From NCBI GenBank assembly GCA_035699705.1, contig DASSPI010000149.1, forward strand, positions 1-64,000: a stretch of 64,000 bases of DNA, written 5' to 3'. The stretch's first letter is position 1; every line of letters begins with the position of its first letter. A model generated the notes under the pieces. That model made no database searches. It worked only from the letters and a program-made list of their open reading frames with translations, and was not told where the DNA came from. This stretch comes from CANKHA01 sp035699705 (GTDB lineage: Bacteria > Pseudomonadota > Alphaproteobacteria > Rhizobiales > Xanthobacteraceae). Both the position numbers and the translations under genes were made by a program. Positions 42,806 to 51,753 of this stretch are shown here, piece by piece.

Positions 42806-44071
42806 ATGATTGAACCGCTTTATCTTTTCGGCATCCCGGTCGATTTCATCCTATTTGCGCTCACGCTGCTGGGCGTGGCGCTATTTCATCACTACACGCT
42901 GCAAGTAGCGCTGACGGGCTTGACGACCATCGTTGCCTACAAGCTGATTTTTACAGGATTCAAGTTCGGCGCCGGTTTTGCCGGGCTTGCGCTGCACATG
43001 CAGCACGAATGGGTGGTCCTAGCCAATCTCTTCCTGCTGCTGATGGGATTTGCGCTGCTGTCGCGGCACTTCGAGAAAAGCCGCGTGCCCGACGAGATGC
43101 CCGCTTTTCTTCCCGACGATTGGAAGGGCGGCTTCGTGTTGCTCGTTCTGGTGTTCGTGCTGTCGAGCTTTCTTGACAATATCGCGGCTGCGCTGATCGG
43201 CGGCACGATGGCGCGCCACGTATTCCGAAAAGTCCATATTGGCTATCTGGCGGCCATTGTTGCTGCGTCCAACGCTGGTGGCTCCGGCAGCGTGGTCGGA
43301 GATACCACCACGACGATGATGTGGATCGACGGCATCAGTCCGCTGGTGGTGCTGGAAGCCTATGTTGCCGCATCGGCCGCACTCGTGATCTTCGGTATTC
43401 CGGCTGCATTACAGCAGCACCGCCATTCGCCCATTGTGAAAAATGCGCGTCGCGGTTTGCGGATCGAATGGACGCGCCTTGCCATCGTCGCTGCCATCCT
43501 CGTGGTCGCGATCCTCGCCAACGTGATCGCTAATGTGAGATTTCCGGCGCTGCTCGACATGATTCCGGTGATTGGGCTCGCGGTATGGGTGGTGATCCTC
43601 GTCACTGCCCCGCTGCGCCGCCCCGATTGGGAAGTCATGCCGGAGACCTTCAAGGGCACGGTCTTCCTTCTCGCCCTCGTCACCGCGGCCTCGCTGATGC
43701 CGGTCGAGAAACTACCGGTCGCGTCTTGGCAGACGGCACTGGGGCTTGGCTTCGTGTCGGCGGTATTCGACAATATCCCGCTCACCGCGCTAGCGCTCAA
43801 GCAGGGTGGTTATGACTGGGGCTTCCTGGCCTATGCGGTCGGCTTTGGCGGATCGATGATCTGGTTCGGATCCTCCGCCGGCGTCGCGCTGGCCAACCAG
43901 TATCCCGAGGCGAAATCGGTCGGGCTCTGGCTGCGCCACGGCTGGCATGTTGCCATCGCCTATGTCATTGGGTTCTTTATCATGCTCGCTATGCTCGGCT
44001 GGCACGCGGATATGGAGCACAAGAAACGGGTGGAGGCGCCGGTAGCGGCGCCCGCCGTCCTCATCACCTAA
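42806..44071 (+). CDS. NhaD/ion-transporter-superfamily membrane protein
   Basis: A 421-residue inner-membrane protein with about 11 hydrophobic segments. Two inverted halves each contain a broken-helix motif: FLDNIAAALIGGTMARHVF with NAGGSGSVVGDTTTTMMW in the first, and VFDNIPLTALALKQGGYDW with FGGSMIWFGSSAGVALANQY in the second. This fits the ion-transporter superfamily (NhaD Na+/H+ antiporters, citrate/dicarboxylate carriers). Position among catabolic genes, 18 bp before the racemase-family gene, suggests uptake of an organic anion, but sodium/proton exchange is equally possible from sequence. Confidence 0.82.
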   Translation: MIEPLYLFGIPVDFILFALTLLGVALFHHYTLQVALTGLTTIVAYKLIFTGFKFGAGFAGLALHMQHEWVVLANLFLLLMGFALLSRHFEKSRVPDEMPAFLPDDWKGGFVLLVLVFVLSSFLDNIAAALIGGTMARHVFRKVHIGYLAAIVAASNAGGSGSVVGDTTTTMMWIDGISPLVVLEAYVAASAALVIFGIPAALQQHRHSPIVKNARRGLRIEWTRLAIVAAILVVAILANVIANVRFPALLDMIPVIGLAVWVVILVTAPLRRPDWEVMPETFKGTVFLLALVTAASLMPVEKLPVASWQTALGLGFVSAVFDNIPLTALALKQGGYDWGFLAYAVGFGGSMIWFGSSAGVALANQYPEAKSVGLWLRHGWHVAIAYVIGFFIMLAMLGWHADMEHKKRVEAPVAAPAVLIT

Positions 44072-44088
44072 AAAGGGGGAATAAATAC

Positions 44089-44820
44089 ATGGCGTTTACG
44101 AGCTGGCGTGGAACTCTGGGCTGCATCAAACCGACCAAGCGGCCGGGCTCGCTCGAGGAGCTGATCCGCATGCTGCCCGAGGGCATCGGCGTGGTGCCGC
44201 TCTATCTGAGCATCAACAAGGGCACCACCGAAGAATTCAAGCGCTCCGTCGAGCCGTTCGAGCCGATGGTGCAGGAGCTGGCCGAGCTGGAATGCGACCT
44301 GATCCATCCGGAAGGCGCGCCGCCCTTCATGTTCCTCGGCTACAAAGGCGAGGCCGAGCTGCTGAAGAAATGGGAAAAGAAATACAAGATCCCGATGTTC
44401 ACCTCGGGCACCAACCACGTTCGCGCGCTCAGGGCCCTGAAGGCCAAGAAGATCGTCGGCGCCACCTACTTCACCGGCGAGATCAACAATCTCTTCGCGA
44501 AATACTTCAAGGAAGCGGGCTTCAACGTGCTGGCGATGGACGGCATCGACGTGCCCTTCGACCAGATCCAGAACCTCTCTTCCGAGCAGGTTTACGCCCA
44601 CGTCAAGAAGATGTTCCTGAAGCATAAGGGCGCCGACGCGATCTACATGCTGGGCTCCGGCTGGCGCGTGCTGCCGGTGATCGACATGCTGGAGCGCGAC
44701 CTCGGCGTGCCGGTCATTCATCCGGTGCCGGCGCGATGCTGGGAAATCCAGCACCGGCTTACGATCAACGAGCCGGTGAAAGGCTTTGGCCGCCTGCTGG
44801 CGGAAATGATCCCGGGCTGA
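44089..44820 (+). CDS. Asp/Glu racemase-family protein (maleate isomerase/arylmalonate decarboxylase-like)
   Basis: A 243-residue protein with GGGGGA before the start. The overall pattern (RGTLGCIKPTKRPGSLEEL; VGATYFTGEINNLFAKYF; ADAIYMLGSGWRVLPVIDML; PVIHPVPARCWEIQHRL) matches the maleate isomerase / arylmalonate decarboxylase branch. The second catalytic Cys is likely the one in PARCWEIQ. At the usual first-Cys site I see HPEGAPPFMFLG with no Cys, as in arylmalonate decarboxylase, which uses one Cys only; the alignment is by eye. Thus decarboxylation is at least as plausible as isomerisation. It is probably co-transcribed with the NhaD-like gene. Confidence 0.8.
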   Translation: MAFTSWRGTLGCIKPTKRPGSLEELIRMLPEGIGVVPLYLSINKGTTEEFKRSVEPFEPMVQELAELECDLIHPEGAPPFMFLGYKGEAELLKKWEKKYKIPMFTSGTNHVRALRALKAKKIVGATYFTGEINNLFAKYFKEAGFNVLAMDGIDVPFDQIQNLSSEQVYAHVKKMFLKHKGADAIYMLGSGWRVLPVIDMLERDLGVPVIHPVPARCWEIQHRLTINEPVKGFGRLLAEMIPG

Positions 44821-44844
44821 CGGACCCTGAAAAAAATTCGATCC

Positions 44845-44951
44845 GTCACCCTGAGGCGCCCGGCGCGTAGCGCCGGGCCTCGAAGGGCGGCGGCCGCCGT
44901 CATCCTGCGAAGATAGGATTTGCTTGCTTCGCTCGCACCTCAGGATGACGG
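44845..44951. repeat. CCTGAGG/CCTCGAAGG repeat pair (family B)
   Basis: The first unit runs GTCACCCTGAGGCGCCCGGC to GCCGGGCCTCGAAGGGCG with a long GC hairpin (GGCGC/GCGCC). The second, inverted unit runs CGTCATCCTGCGAAGATAGG to CACCTCAGGATGACGG. The outer ends (CCGTCA, TGACGG) are inverted. It separates the racemase-family gene from the convergent TTT receptor gene and may act as terminator. A close copy is at 51754-51846. Confidence 0.65.
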
Positions 44952-44976
44952 ACTTTGGGTTTGCGCGCGTTAGTGG

Positions 44977-45990
44977 TCAGTCGATCTTCGTCACCAGCGA
45001 TTTCAGCAACGCCACCACGTCATCCGGCTGGCTCAGCGCTCCCCGGATGGCGGTGGTGACGTCCTCGCCCGACATCGGCGTGATGGTGCGTTTAGCCCTT
45101 GTCGCATCCGCCTGCAGTTCGGGGCTTTCCAGCGTCCTGCGATAAACCTCGCGCAAATATGCCAGGCGGTCCGCCGGAATGCCGGGCGGGCCCGCGGTAA
45201 TGCGCGCCAGCAGCGATTGGGCCTCCAACAGGCTGACGACGGCCTTTGCGTCGTCGTTATCGGCGAAATCGCGGCCGTCCGGCACGCCGGGAAGCTCCTT
45301 GCCGAACTGCATCATGAGGAAGGCCCCGCCCTTGTTGACCAACTGCATCGAGGTTTCCGAGCCGTCCATCGCCGCATGAGTCTCTCCACGCAACATGCTC
45401 ATGTGGCCTTCATTGCCGGTATAGCCGGTGAGGAACTTGGCGTTCATCTTGAAGGCATGGGCGACCATGTTCGCCTCGATATGAGAGCCAGAGCCGATCC
45501 CGGAGGAAGAGAACAGCACCGGGCGATTGGGATCGCGCATATCGGCGAGCGTCTTGATCGGCGACTTGGTGCTGACCACCAGGACCCGCGTGTCGGAGGC
45601 CGCCTTTCCGATCCACGACATCTTGGTGAGGTCGAACTGGATCCCCGGAATCCCCACGAGCTGCGCGTAGACCAGTCCGGTACTGAAGGAACCGATCGTC
45701 AGCCCATCCGGCTTGGAGAGATAGACCGTGTTGGCGCCAATGATATGGCCGGCGCCCGGCACGTTCTTCACGATGATCGTCGTGTCCGGCATGGACTTCG
45801 CCATGTGCTTGGAGATCAGCCGCGCGAAGAAATCATGACCGCCACCGGGCCCGGTGGATACGATCCAGGTGAGGGTCTTGCCTTTGTAGAAGTCCGAGGC
45901 TTCGGATGCGCGCGCGGACGAACCGCTGAATGCACTGACTACAAAGCCGGCGGCCATGATCAGGCCGAGCACCCACGCTTGCCGTCGCAT
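44977..45990 (-). CDS. Tripartite tricarboxylate transporter (TTT/Bug-family) binding protein
   Basis: A 337-residue periplasmic receptor with a signal peptide (VLGLIMAAGFVVSAFSGSSARA). The hallmark start is DFYKGKTLTWIVSTGPGGGH with FFARLISKHMAKSMPDTTII, then KNVPGAGHIIGANTVYLSKP and AGPPGIPADRLAYLREVYR. No TctA/TctB is in the window. It is the last gene of the minus-strand unit that starts with the SDR and runs through the cupins and class II aldolase 3, so it probably captures the compound that those enzymes process. Confidence 0.87.
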   Translation of the reverse strand: MRRQAWVLGLIMAAGFVVSAFSGSSARASEASDFYKGKTLTWIVSTGPGGGHDFFARLISKHMAKSMPDTTIIVKNVPGAGHIIGANTVYLSKPDGLTIGSFSTGLVYAQLVGIPGIQFDLTKMSWIGKAASDTRVLVVSTKSPIKTLADMRDPNRPVLFSSSGIGSGSHIEANMVAHAFKMNAKFLTGYTGNEGHMSMLRGETHAAMDGSETSMQLVNKGGAFLMMQFGKELPGVPDGRDFADNDDAKAVVSLLEAQSLLARITAGPPGIPADRLAYLREVYRRTLESPELQADATRAKRTITPMSGEDVTTAIRGALSQPDDVVALLKSLVTKID

Positions 45991-46051
45991 CGAACTCCTC
46001 CCTCTTGTTAGCGTCCTCCCGCCGTGCCGATATTTCTTTGCTCGTTACCGG

Positions 46052-46474
46052 TCACGCACTCGCATCGACGACGTATTTGCCCTCGACGTTCTTGATCGCC
46101 TTGCCGCCCTCGTTGTGGCGTTCCTTGCCCGCCGGCTCGCCGCGGCTGCCGAGCAGAATCATGTTCTCGCCGCCGGTATTGTGCAGCTGATAGAATTGGT
46201 CCTTCGGAATCACCACGAGCATTCCGGGCTTCAGTTTCTCGCTGTCGCCGTCGGGAAAATGGATCGTGCATTCGCCCTGCACGCAATAGAAAATCTCGTC
46301 GGCCGAATGTTTGTGCATCGGCCCCTTCTTGCCCGGCTCGCTGTCGATATGCACCCAGACATGATAATGATCGGAACTGAACAGCGTGCCTTTGGTGCTG
46401 TGGCCGGTCAGCGGCGGCTGGTTCGCAATATCGACGAACAGCGCCTCCATTACTTTTCTCTGAAATGGCGCCAT
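46052..46474 (-). CDS. Small metal-binding cupin protein A
   Basis: A 140-residue single-domain cupin. ATG 46474 is chosen because GGAGGA lies 8 bp upstream. Motif 1 is KKGPMHKHSADEIFYCVQGE (two His and Glu ligands) and motif 2 is VVIPKDQFYQLHNTG (third His), so a three-His one-Glu metal site is intact. The N-terminus carries DHYHVWVHIDSEPG. Such cupins can be dioxygenases, isomerases or sugar-binding proteins. It is 34 bp after class II aldolase 3 and 61 bp before the TTT receptor gene. The function is unknown. Confidence 0.82.
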   Translation of the reverse strand: MAPFQRKVMEALFVDIANQPPLTGHSTKGTLFSSDHYHVWVHIDSEPGKKGPMHKHSADEIFYCVQGECTIHFPDGDSEKLKPGMLVVIPKDQFYQLHNTGGENMILLGSRGEPAGKERHNEGGKAIKNVEGKYVVDASA

Positions 46475-46508
46475 GTATTGATTCCTCCATTTTATTGCTT
46501 TTCCGGCG

Positions 46509-47255
46509 TCACGCGACGATCGAGCGCAATCCGCCGGTCCTGTCTGCATAGGACGGCTTTTGCGCCGCGATGCGCAGCTTGTCGGCATAATGCAGCCACG
46601 CCTTGTCCTGTGAGCGCTGCTTGAGGATTTGCTGGCTGATCATTTCGGATTCCTGCAGCGAGAACTCTTTCGGTTTGCCCCCCATCTGCCGCGTGATCGC
46701 GAGAATCTTGAAGGATTCCTCCAGATAGAGCGTCAGCAGCAGCGCCTCCTTCAAATCCTTGCCGGCGACAATAGTGCCATGGCCCTGTTGCAGGAGCGCG
46801 CAACCGGTGCCGAGCGCGCGTGCGATGTCGCCGGCCCGGTCGTCCGACTTGGTCTGGCCCGGGCTGTCGTAAGTCGCGATCTTGCCGTGGAACGGCGTGC
46901 CGTAATGATGAATGGGCCTGAACTCTTCGCCGAGCGTGCCGAAGGCAATCGCGTAAGGCGGATGGGTATGGACGATGGCGCCGACGTCGGGCCGCGCCGT
47001 GTAGATCGCCGGATGCGCCTTGTAGTCTTTCAGCACAGCGCCGGGCTCATAGATCTGGATATTCTCGACGGTGACTCGCGTCGGACTCGTAATCGGGTGC
47101 GCCATCATACGGCCGCCCGGCAGCCGGCAGCTCACGTTGAAGGCTGCTTCGGCGACGCCTTCGTTGACCAGAATATGGCAGGCCGTGACGAAATCTTCCC
47201 GCAGCTGCCGCTCATCCTGGCCGCTGCCGATATCGGCAACCTGGGCGCCCGCCAT
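46509..47255 (-). CDS. Class II aldolase/adducin family protein 3
   Basis: A 248-residue protein from ATG 47255 with GGGAGA 6 bp upstream. It belongs to a different branch from the other two: the N-terminal region is FVTACHILVNEGVAEAAFNV and the metal His are in AIVHTHPPYAIAFG and LLQQGHGTIVAGK. RPIHHYGTPFHGKIATYD adds further His. Branches like this include L-fuculose-phosphate-type aldolases and aromatic decarboxylases. It follows a 237-bp gap containing a family A repeat, so it may also have a promoter of its own. Confidence 0.86.
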   Translation of the reverse strand: MAGAQVADIGSGQDERQLREDFVTACHILVNEGVAEAAFNVSCRLPGGRMMAHPITSPTRVTVENIQIYEPGAVLKDYKAHPAIYTARPDVGAIVHTHPPYAIAFGTLGEEFRPIHHYGTPFHGKIATYDSPGQTKSDDRAGDIARALGTGCALLQQGHGTIVAGKDLKEALLLTLYLEESFKILAITRQMGGKPKEFSLQESEMISQQILKQRSQDKAWLHYADKLRIAAQKPSYADRTGGLRSIVA

Positions 47256-47346
47256 AACCGTCTCCCTCGCTGGCTTATTTCCTTTGTTATTGCGGGCAAG
47301 CATAGCACAACCGCGCGAGTCCCGAGAAGTATTGCTTCCTTCCCTT

Positions 47347-47468
47347 GTCATGCCCGGCGCGCAGCCTAGCTTGCGCAGATCGCGTAAACTTGTCTGCGAA
47401 GCCGGGCATCTCGCTTAGGCAGGCAGTGCCTCAGGAATCGAGATGGCCGGGACAAGCCCGGCCATGAC
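47347..47468. repeat. GTCATG-CCCGG repeat with extended loop (family A)
   Basis: Starts GTCATGCCCGGCGCGCAGCC and ends GGCCGGGACAAGCCCGGCCATGAC, an inverted arrangement of the same outer arms as at 14281-14364. The interior carries GCTTGCGCAGATCGCG and a GCCGGGCATC element. It fills half of the gap between cupin B and class II aldolase 3, within an otherwise continuous minus-strand gene series. Confidence 0.65.
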
Positions 47469-47492
47469 AGCGAAGCGGTCTTTAGAACCTGC

Positions 47493-48101
47493 TCAGGCCG
47501 GCTCTTTCACCGTCATATATTTGCGCACCAGCTCGGCCGTGAGAACGACATTCGGATCGTATTCCGGGGCGTTCTCGTACTGCTCCAGGTCGTTCAGCCC
47601 GCAGCTCTGGTAGATGCGGTTGATCACGGAGATCAGCCGCGCCGGCCGCTTCGGATCGGCGTTGAAATGCTGGTGGATGGTGTTCGGCGGAATGTAAATC
47701 AGATCGCCGGCTTCCCATTCGAAGCGCTGCACCTCGCTCACCGGGATCCAGTGATAGGTGTCGGTGATCTCCACGTCGCAGTCCTGGTGCAGGTCATAGC
47801 CCTTGCCCTCGACCACGTAGAGACATTCCTCGGCCAGGTGCCGATGCTTACCCGAGCGGCTGCCCGGCGGGATAAACTGCATATAGGAGTCCACCGTCTC
47901 GATGCGGGTATTCATGCGCGCATTCAGCAGGTGCTTCAGCAGTCCCTGGCGGGACATCTCCCACGGCATCTCGCTCGGCTTCACGACTTTCTTGCGCCGC
48001 GCGTTGCGCTCGGGCGCATCCGTCGCTTCGTCCAGCAGCGCCTGATAGAATTTTTCGTTCAGTGCGCCCTGCGCCCACTTGCTCGATTCATCCCACGCCA
48101 T
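47493..48101 (-). CDS. Cupin protein B
   Basis: A 202-residue protein with a helical N-terminal third (WAQGALNEKFYQALLDEATD) and a cupin barrel at about 85-180. Motif 1 is SGKHRHLAEECLYVVEGKGY and motif 2 is IPPNTIHQHFNADPKRPARL, giving at least three His plus Glu. The insertion ITDTYHWIPVSEVQRFEWEAGD lies between strands. It is related to cupin C, the gene just upstream (shared GKGY, WEAGD and HQHFN segments). Two linked paralogues may form a hetero-oligomer. A ring-cleaving or related dioxygenase is possible but not shown. Confidence 0.83.
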   Translation of the reverse strand: MAWDESSKWAQGALNEKFYQALLDEATDAPERNARRKKVVKPSEMPWEMSRQGLLKHLLNARMNTRIETVDSYMQFIPPGSRSGKHRHLAEECLYVVEGKGYDLHQDCDVEITDTYHWIPVSEVQRFEWEAGDLIYIPPNTIHQHFNADPKRPARLISVINRIYQSCGLNDLEQYENAPEYDPNVVLTAELVRKYMTVKEPA

Positions 48102-48138
48102 TTCTGTAACCCTCGCCTGACCTCGTTGACCGCGCCTC

Positions 48139-48693
48139 TTATTCAGCCGGGTGGTTGTAGTTTTCCTCGTCGTCGCGCGGCACGAAATTGCCCTGTGTCG
48201 GCGAGGGTTTTTTGTCTTCCTTCTCGACGGTGTGCTGGAACAGCATGTTCATGAACAGGAACATCGGCTTGGTCTTCAGCACCAGGGACCGCGCCGGCTC
48301 CCGCTCGCTGCCGTTGAAATGCTGATGCACGCAATTGTTGTGCACGACGACGATGTCGCCGGCTTCCCAATCGTAGCGGATACCGTCGTGAATTTCGTAG
48401 CCTTTGCCGTCGAGGATGTAGAAGGCTGCCTCATTGACGTGGCCGTGCTTGGAAGTCTTGCCGCCCGGGGCATATTCCTCAAGGTGAATATGCAGCGTCT
48501 GGGTGCGGCCGTCCTCGGGCTCCATGTAGTGGCGGCTGTAATGCTGCGGCCCGCCGTCGAGCTTGAGATCCTTGCCCTTGATGACGCGCGGGAGCGAACG
48601 AAGTCGCTTCATCTCGTCCTTCAGGCCGTAGTTGCCGGTGATCGGGCGGACGAAAAGTCGCTCAACATTCGGATCATGCGCTTTGTTTCCCAT
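48139..48693 (-). CDS. Cupin protein C
   Basis: A 184-residue cupin. Motif 1 is GGKTSKHGHVNEAAFYILDG (HxH and Glu ligands) and motif 2 is HNNCVHQHFNGSEREPARSL (third His). The middle segment YEIHDGIRYDWEAGDIVVV parallels cupin B. The N-terminal 55 residues include KGKDLKLDGGPQHYSRHYME and the C-terminus is charged (DDEENYNHPAE). It lies between the SDR gene (50 bp) and cupin B (37 bp). The function is unknown; paralogy and spacing suggest joint action with cupin B. Confidence 0.83.
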   Translation of the reverse strand: MGNKAHDPNVERLFVRPITGNYGLKDEMKRLRSLPRVIKGKDLKLDGGPQHYSRHYMEPEDGRTQTLHIHLEEYAPGGKTSKHGHVNEAAFYILDGKGYEIHDGIRYDWEAGDIVVVHNNCVHQHFNGSEREPARSLVLKTKPMFLFMNMLFQHTVEKEDKKPSPTQGNFVPRDDEENYNHPAE

Positions 48694-48743
48694 TGGCTTC
48701 CTCTTAACGCGCCACCGCGCGGCACAGATAAAGTTTAAACCGG

Positions 48744-49493
48744 CTAGCTCGGAATATCGACAGCCATCACGCCGCCGTCGACGAACAGGTTCTCGCCCAG
48801 CACGAAAGTGGCGTCATCGGACACCAGAAACAGCACGGCCTTGGCGACGTCGGACGGCTCAACCGGCCGCTTGAGCAGGTTGGTGATCGGCCGGTCGGGA
48901 TTGAACTCGTCCCGGCCAACCGGCGAGCCCGCCTTGTTGGGCGAGACTGAATTTACGCGAATATTATGCGGTGCGAGCTGCACCGCCATGCTGCGGGTCA
49001 GGTTGATCACGCCGCCCTTGGCGGTGGTATAGGCGATGGCACGCGGCCGCCCGCGCCAGCCTGAGGTCGAGGCGATATTCACCATCTTGCCGCCCGAGCC
49101 CTGCGCGATCATCTGTTTTGCGACGAACTTGCCCATCAGGAACGGCCCCTTCAGGGTGACGCTCATGACGCGGTCCCATTCCTCTTCCGTCAGGTCGATG
49201 ATGGTCTTGTTGTCGGAGATCGCCACGTTATTGATCAGGATGTCGATGCGGCCGAAGCGTTTGGCGACCTCGGCCACGCCGCGCTCCACATCGCTGCCCT
49301 TTGACACGTCCACCAGGAAGGCGGCGGCGTCCCCACCGGAGGCGGTGATCTCGGCTGCGACCTTTTCTCCGCGCGCCTTGTCCATGTCGAAGATCGCCAC
49401 CCTGGCGCCTTCGGCGGCAAACAGCTTGGCGATTTCCTCGCCGATATTACGGCCGCCGCCCGTGACGATGGCCACCTGGTCCTTCAGCTTCAT
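48744..49493 (-). CDS. Short-chain dehydrogenase/reductase (classical SDR)
   Basis: A 249-residue NAD(P)-dependent oxidoreductase. The cofactor site is AIVTGGGRNIGEEIAKLFAA, with Asp after strand two (FDMDKARGEK) favouring NAD(H). NNVA replaces the usual NNAG (ILINNVAISDN). The active site is Ser in VNIASTSGWRGRP, and Tyr and Lys in AYTTAKGGVIN. The N-terminus MKLKDQVAIV is normal. It is first in the minus-strand cupin/aldolase unit, so it probably oxidises or reduces an intermediate there. It is divergent from hyuA. Confidence 0.9.
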   Translation of the reverse strand: MKLKDQVAIVTGGGRNIGEEIAKLFAAEGARVAIFDMDKARGEKVAAEITASGGDAAAFLVDVSKGSDVERGVAEVAKRFGRIDILINNVAISDNKTIIDLTEEEWDRVMSVTLKGPFLMGKFVAKQMIAQGSGGKMVNIASTSGWRGRPRAIAYTTAKGGVINLTRSMAVQLAPHNIRVNSVSPNKAGSPVGRDEFNPDRPITNLLKRPVEPSDVAKAVLFLVSDDATFVLGENLFVDGGVMAVDIPS

Positions 49494-49659
49494 CCATCAA
49501 CCGCCTTCTTTTGTGAACTCTTGGGGCCATTCCTATCGCCGGGTCAGGCCGGTGTCGAGCCGCCGACCCCCGCGGGCGTCAACGCTGTTTCCCTCTCCGC
49601 ACAGGCTGCGCTAGGAAAGACCCCGACAGCGGACCGGGAAGAACAAGAAGGCATCTGGA

Positions 49660-51723
49660 ATGGGGCGTTACCGCGTAACGGTCGACACGGGCGGGACATT
49701 TTCCGATTTCGTCTATCTCAATGAGGAAACCGGCGAGGTTTCGATCAGCAAGGTGCCGTCCACGCCGGACGACCCTTCACGCGCGATTTTGCACGGGATC
49801 GAGATGCTGCTGGACAAGGGCGTGCGCGCGGACGAGATCAGCTATTTCTGTCACGGCACCACCGTCGGCACCAATGCGCTGCTGGAAGGCAAGGGCGTCG
49901 CCACCGGGCTCCTAGTCACCGAAGGCTTCAGCGCGGTCTATCCGGTCGGCGAGCAGGCGCGGCCCTACGGCGCGGCGATTTTCGACGTAATGTACGACAA
50001 GCCCTCGCTGCTGGTTTCCCCCAGCGCGACGGGAGAGGTGAAGGAGCGGGTCGACTTTCGCGGCGCCGTGCTGCGGGAGCTGGACGAGGCGGCGCTGCGG
50101 CAAACTTTGCGCGCGCTCAAGCAGCAGAAGGTCGAATCGATCGCCGTCTGCCTGCTGTTTTCATTTCTGCATCCGCAGCACGAGCAGCGCGTAGCGGAGC
50201 TGATCCGCCAGGAAATGCCGGGCTGCGCGATTTCGCTTTCGTCGGAAATTCTGCCGCAGATCCGCGAATATTACCGGCTGAGCACGACCGTCATCAATGC
50301 TTACCTGCAGCCGATCCTCGCGCATTACATCGCTCAACTGGAGCAGCGGCTGACCGGAGCCGGCATCCACACCAAACAAAAATACATCATGCAATCGAAC
50401 GGAGGCATGTCGACCTTCGACGCCGCCGCACGCAAGGCGGTGACAACGGTGCTGTCCGGGCCCGCCGGCGGCGTGACCGCGGGCGCCTATGCCTGCCGCA
50501 TGACCGGGATGCAGAACATCATCACCTTCGACATGGGCGGCACGTCCTGCGACGTCGCTCTGATCAAGGACGGCGAGCCTTTCCTCTCCAGCCGCGGCAA
50601 GATCGAAGGCCGCGACATCGCGGTGCCGATGATGGACATCAATACCGTGAGCGCGGGCGGCGGCACCATCGCCAAGGTGGACCGTTTCGGCGCGCTGGAA
50701 GTCGGCCCGGAAAGCGCCGGCGCGGTACCCGGCCCGGCCTGCTATTCGCGCGGCGGCACGGTGCCGACCATCACCGACTGCAACCTCGTGCTCGGCTATC
50801 TCGGCGAGGACAATTTCCTCGGCGGCAAAATGCATCTCGACGGCGCCAAGGCGCGTAAGGCGATCGAGGATGTGGTTGCCAAACCGCTGTCGATGGACGT
50901 GGCGGATGCGGCCGAAGGCATCGTGCGCATCATCGACGTGAAGATGGCGGAGGCGATCAAGGCCATTTCCACCATGCGCGGGCATGACCTGCGCGATTTC
51001 ATGCTGCTGGCTTTCGGCGGGGCCGGCCCCGTGCATGCCTGCCGCATGGCGCGCGACCTCGGCATGGCTGGCGTCATCGTGCCGCTCTATCCCGGCGTCT
51101 ATTCCGCGATCGGCCTGGTGATGTCGGACGTCAAGCACGACTACATCCAGTCACGCATGATGCCGCTGGCCAAGATCGCGCCCAAGGACTTGATCCACAT
51201 GTTCGATCAGCTCGCCGCGCAGGCGCTGGACGATCTGCGCGCCGACGGATTCACCGCCGACACCATCCGCATCCAGCGCTCGCTCGATATGCGCTATGCC
51301 GGCCAGGGCTATGAAATCACCATTCCCTGCGAGCCGGAGATGATGACCGCCGAAGGCCTGCTGGCGCTGCGCAAATCCTTCGACGAGGTGCACCGCGGCA
51401 TGTTCGGCCATATGGCGCCGGACGAGCCGGTCGAGATCGTCTCCTATCGCGTGCGCGGCGTCGGCATGGTGCCGCCGGTGGAAATGCCGCGCTTTGAGCG
51501 CAGCGGGACCGCGCTGAAAGACGCGTTGCGCGAAACACGCAAGGTCCGCTTCGATGGCAAGACCATCGATTGTCCGATCTATCAGCGCGAGAGGCTGGAC
51601 GTCGGCTTGACCTTCAATGGGCCGGCGGTGCTCGACCAGTTCGACTGCACCACCGTGATCTGCCCAGGCCAGACCGTGCGGGTGGATGAATGGAAAAACC
51701 TGATTGTGACGCAGGAGCGGTGA
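49660..51723 (+). CDS. hyuA: Hydantoinase/oxoprolinase family protein, A subunit
   Basis: A 687-residue ATP-dependent protein of the HyuA family with AAGAAGG 9 bp before the start. The N-terminal domain begins YRVTVDTGGTFSDFVYLNE, followed by FCHGTTVGTNALLEGKG. The second ASKHA-like half has VLSGPAGGVTAGAYACR and ITFDMGGTSCDVALIKDG (the phosphate loop), then GPGPACYSRGG-like (here VPGPACYSRGGTVPT) and AFGGAGPVHACRMARDLGM. Family members hydrolyse hydantoins or 5-oxoproline, or carboxylate acetone or acetophenone, using ATP. HyuB follows after 142 bp. With the divergent SDR unit it may serve the same degradation route. Confidence 0.9.
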   Translation: MGRYRVTVDTGGTFSDFVYLNEETGEVSISKVPSTPDDPSRAILHGIEMLLDKGVRADEISYFCHGTTVGTNALLEGKGVATGLLVTEGFSAVYPVGEQARPYGAAIFDVMYDKPSLLVSPSATGEVKERVDFRGAVLRELDEAALRQTLRALKQQKVESIAVCLLFSFLHPQHEQRVAELIRQEMPGCAISLSSEILPQIREYYRLSTTVINAYLQPILAHYIAQLEQRLTGAGIHTKQKYIMQSNGGMSTFDAAARKAVTTVLSGPAGGVTAGAYACRMTGMQNIITFDMGGTSCDVALIKDGEPFLSSRGKIEGRDIAVPMMDINTVSAGGGTIAKVDRFGALEVGPESAGAVPGPACYSRGGTVPTITDCNLVLGYLGEDNFLGGKMHLDGAKARKAIEDVVAKPLSMDVADAAEGIVRIIDVKMAEAIKAISTMRGHDLRDFMLLAFGGAGPVHACRMARDLGMAGVIVPLYPGVYSAIGLVMSDVKHDYIQSRMMPLAKIAPKDLIHMFDQLAAQALDDLRADGFTADTIRIQRSLDMRYAGQGYEITIPCEPEMMTAEGLLALRKSFDEVHRGMFGHMAPDEPVEIVSYRVRGVGMVPPVEMPRFERSGTALKDALRETRKVRFDGKTIDCPIYQRERLDVGLTFNGPAVLDQFDCTTVICPGQTVRVDEWKNLIVTQER

Positions 51724-51753
51724 TGACGAAGCGCGGCGATTCTCATTTGCACC

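Noticed and set aside
30188..44820. Complete nicotinate (nic) degradation cluster
   Set aside because: A Mo hydroxylase, alpha/beta hydrolase and racemase-family protein recall NicAB, NicD and NicE, but no NicC monooxygenase, NicX dioxygenase or NicF amidase was found, and the racemase-family protein lacks the first catalytic Cys.
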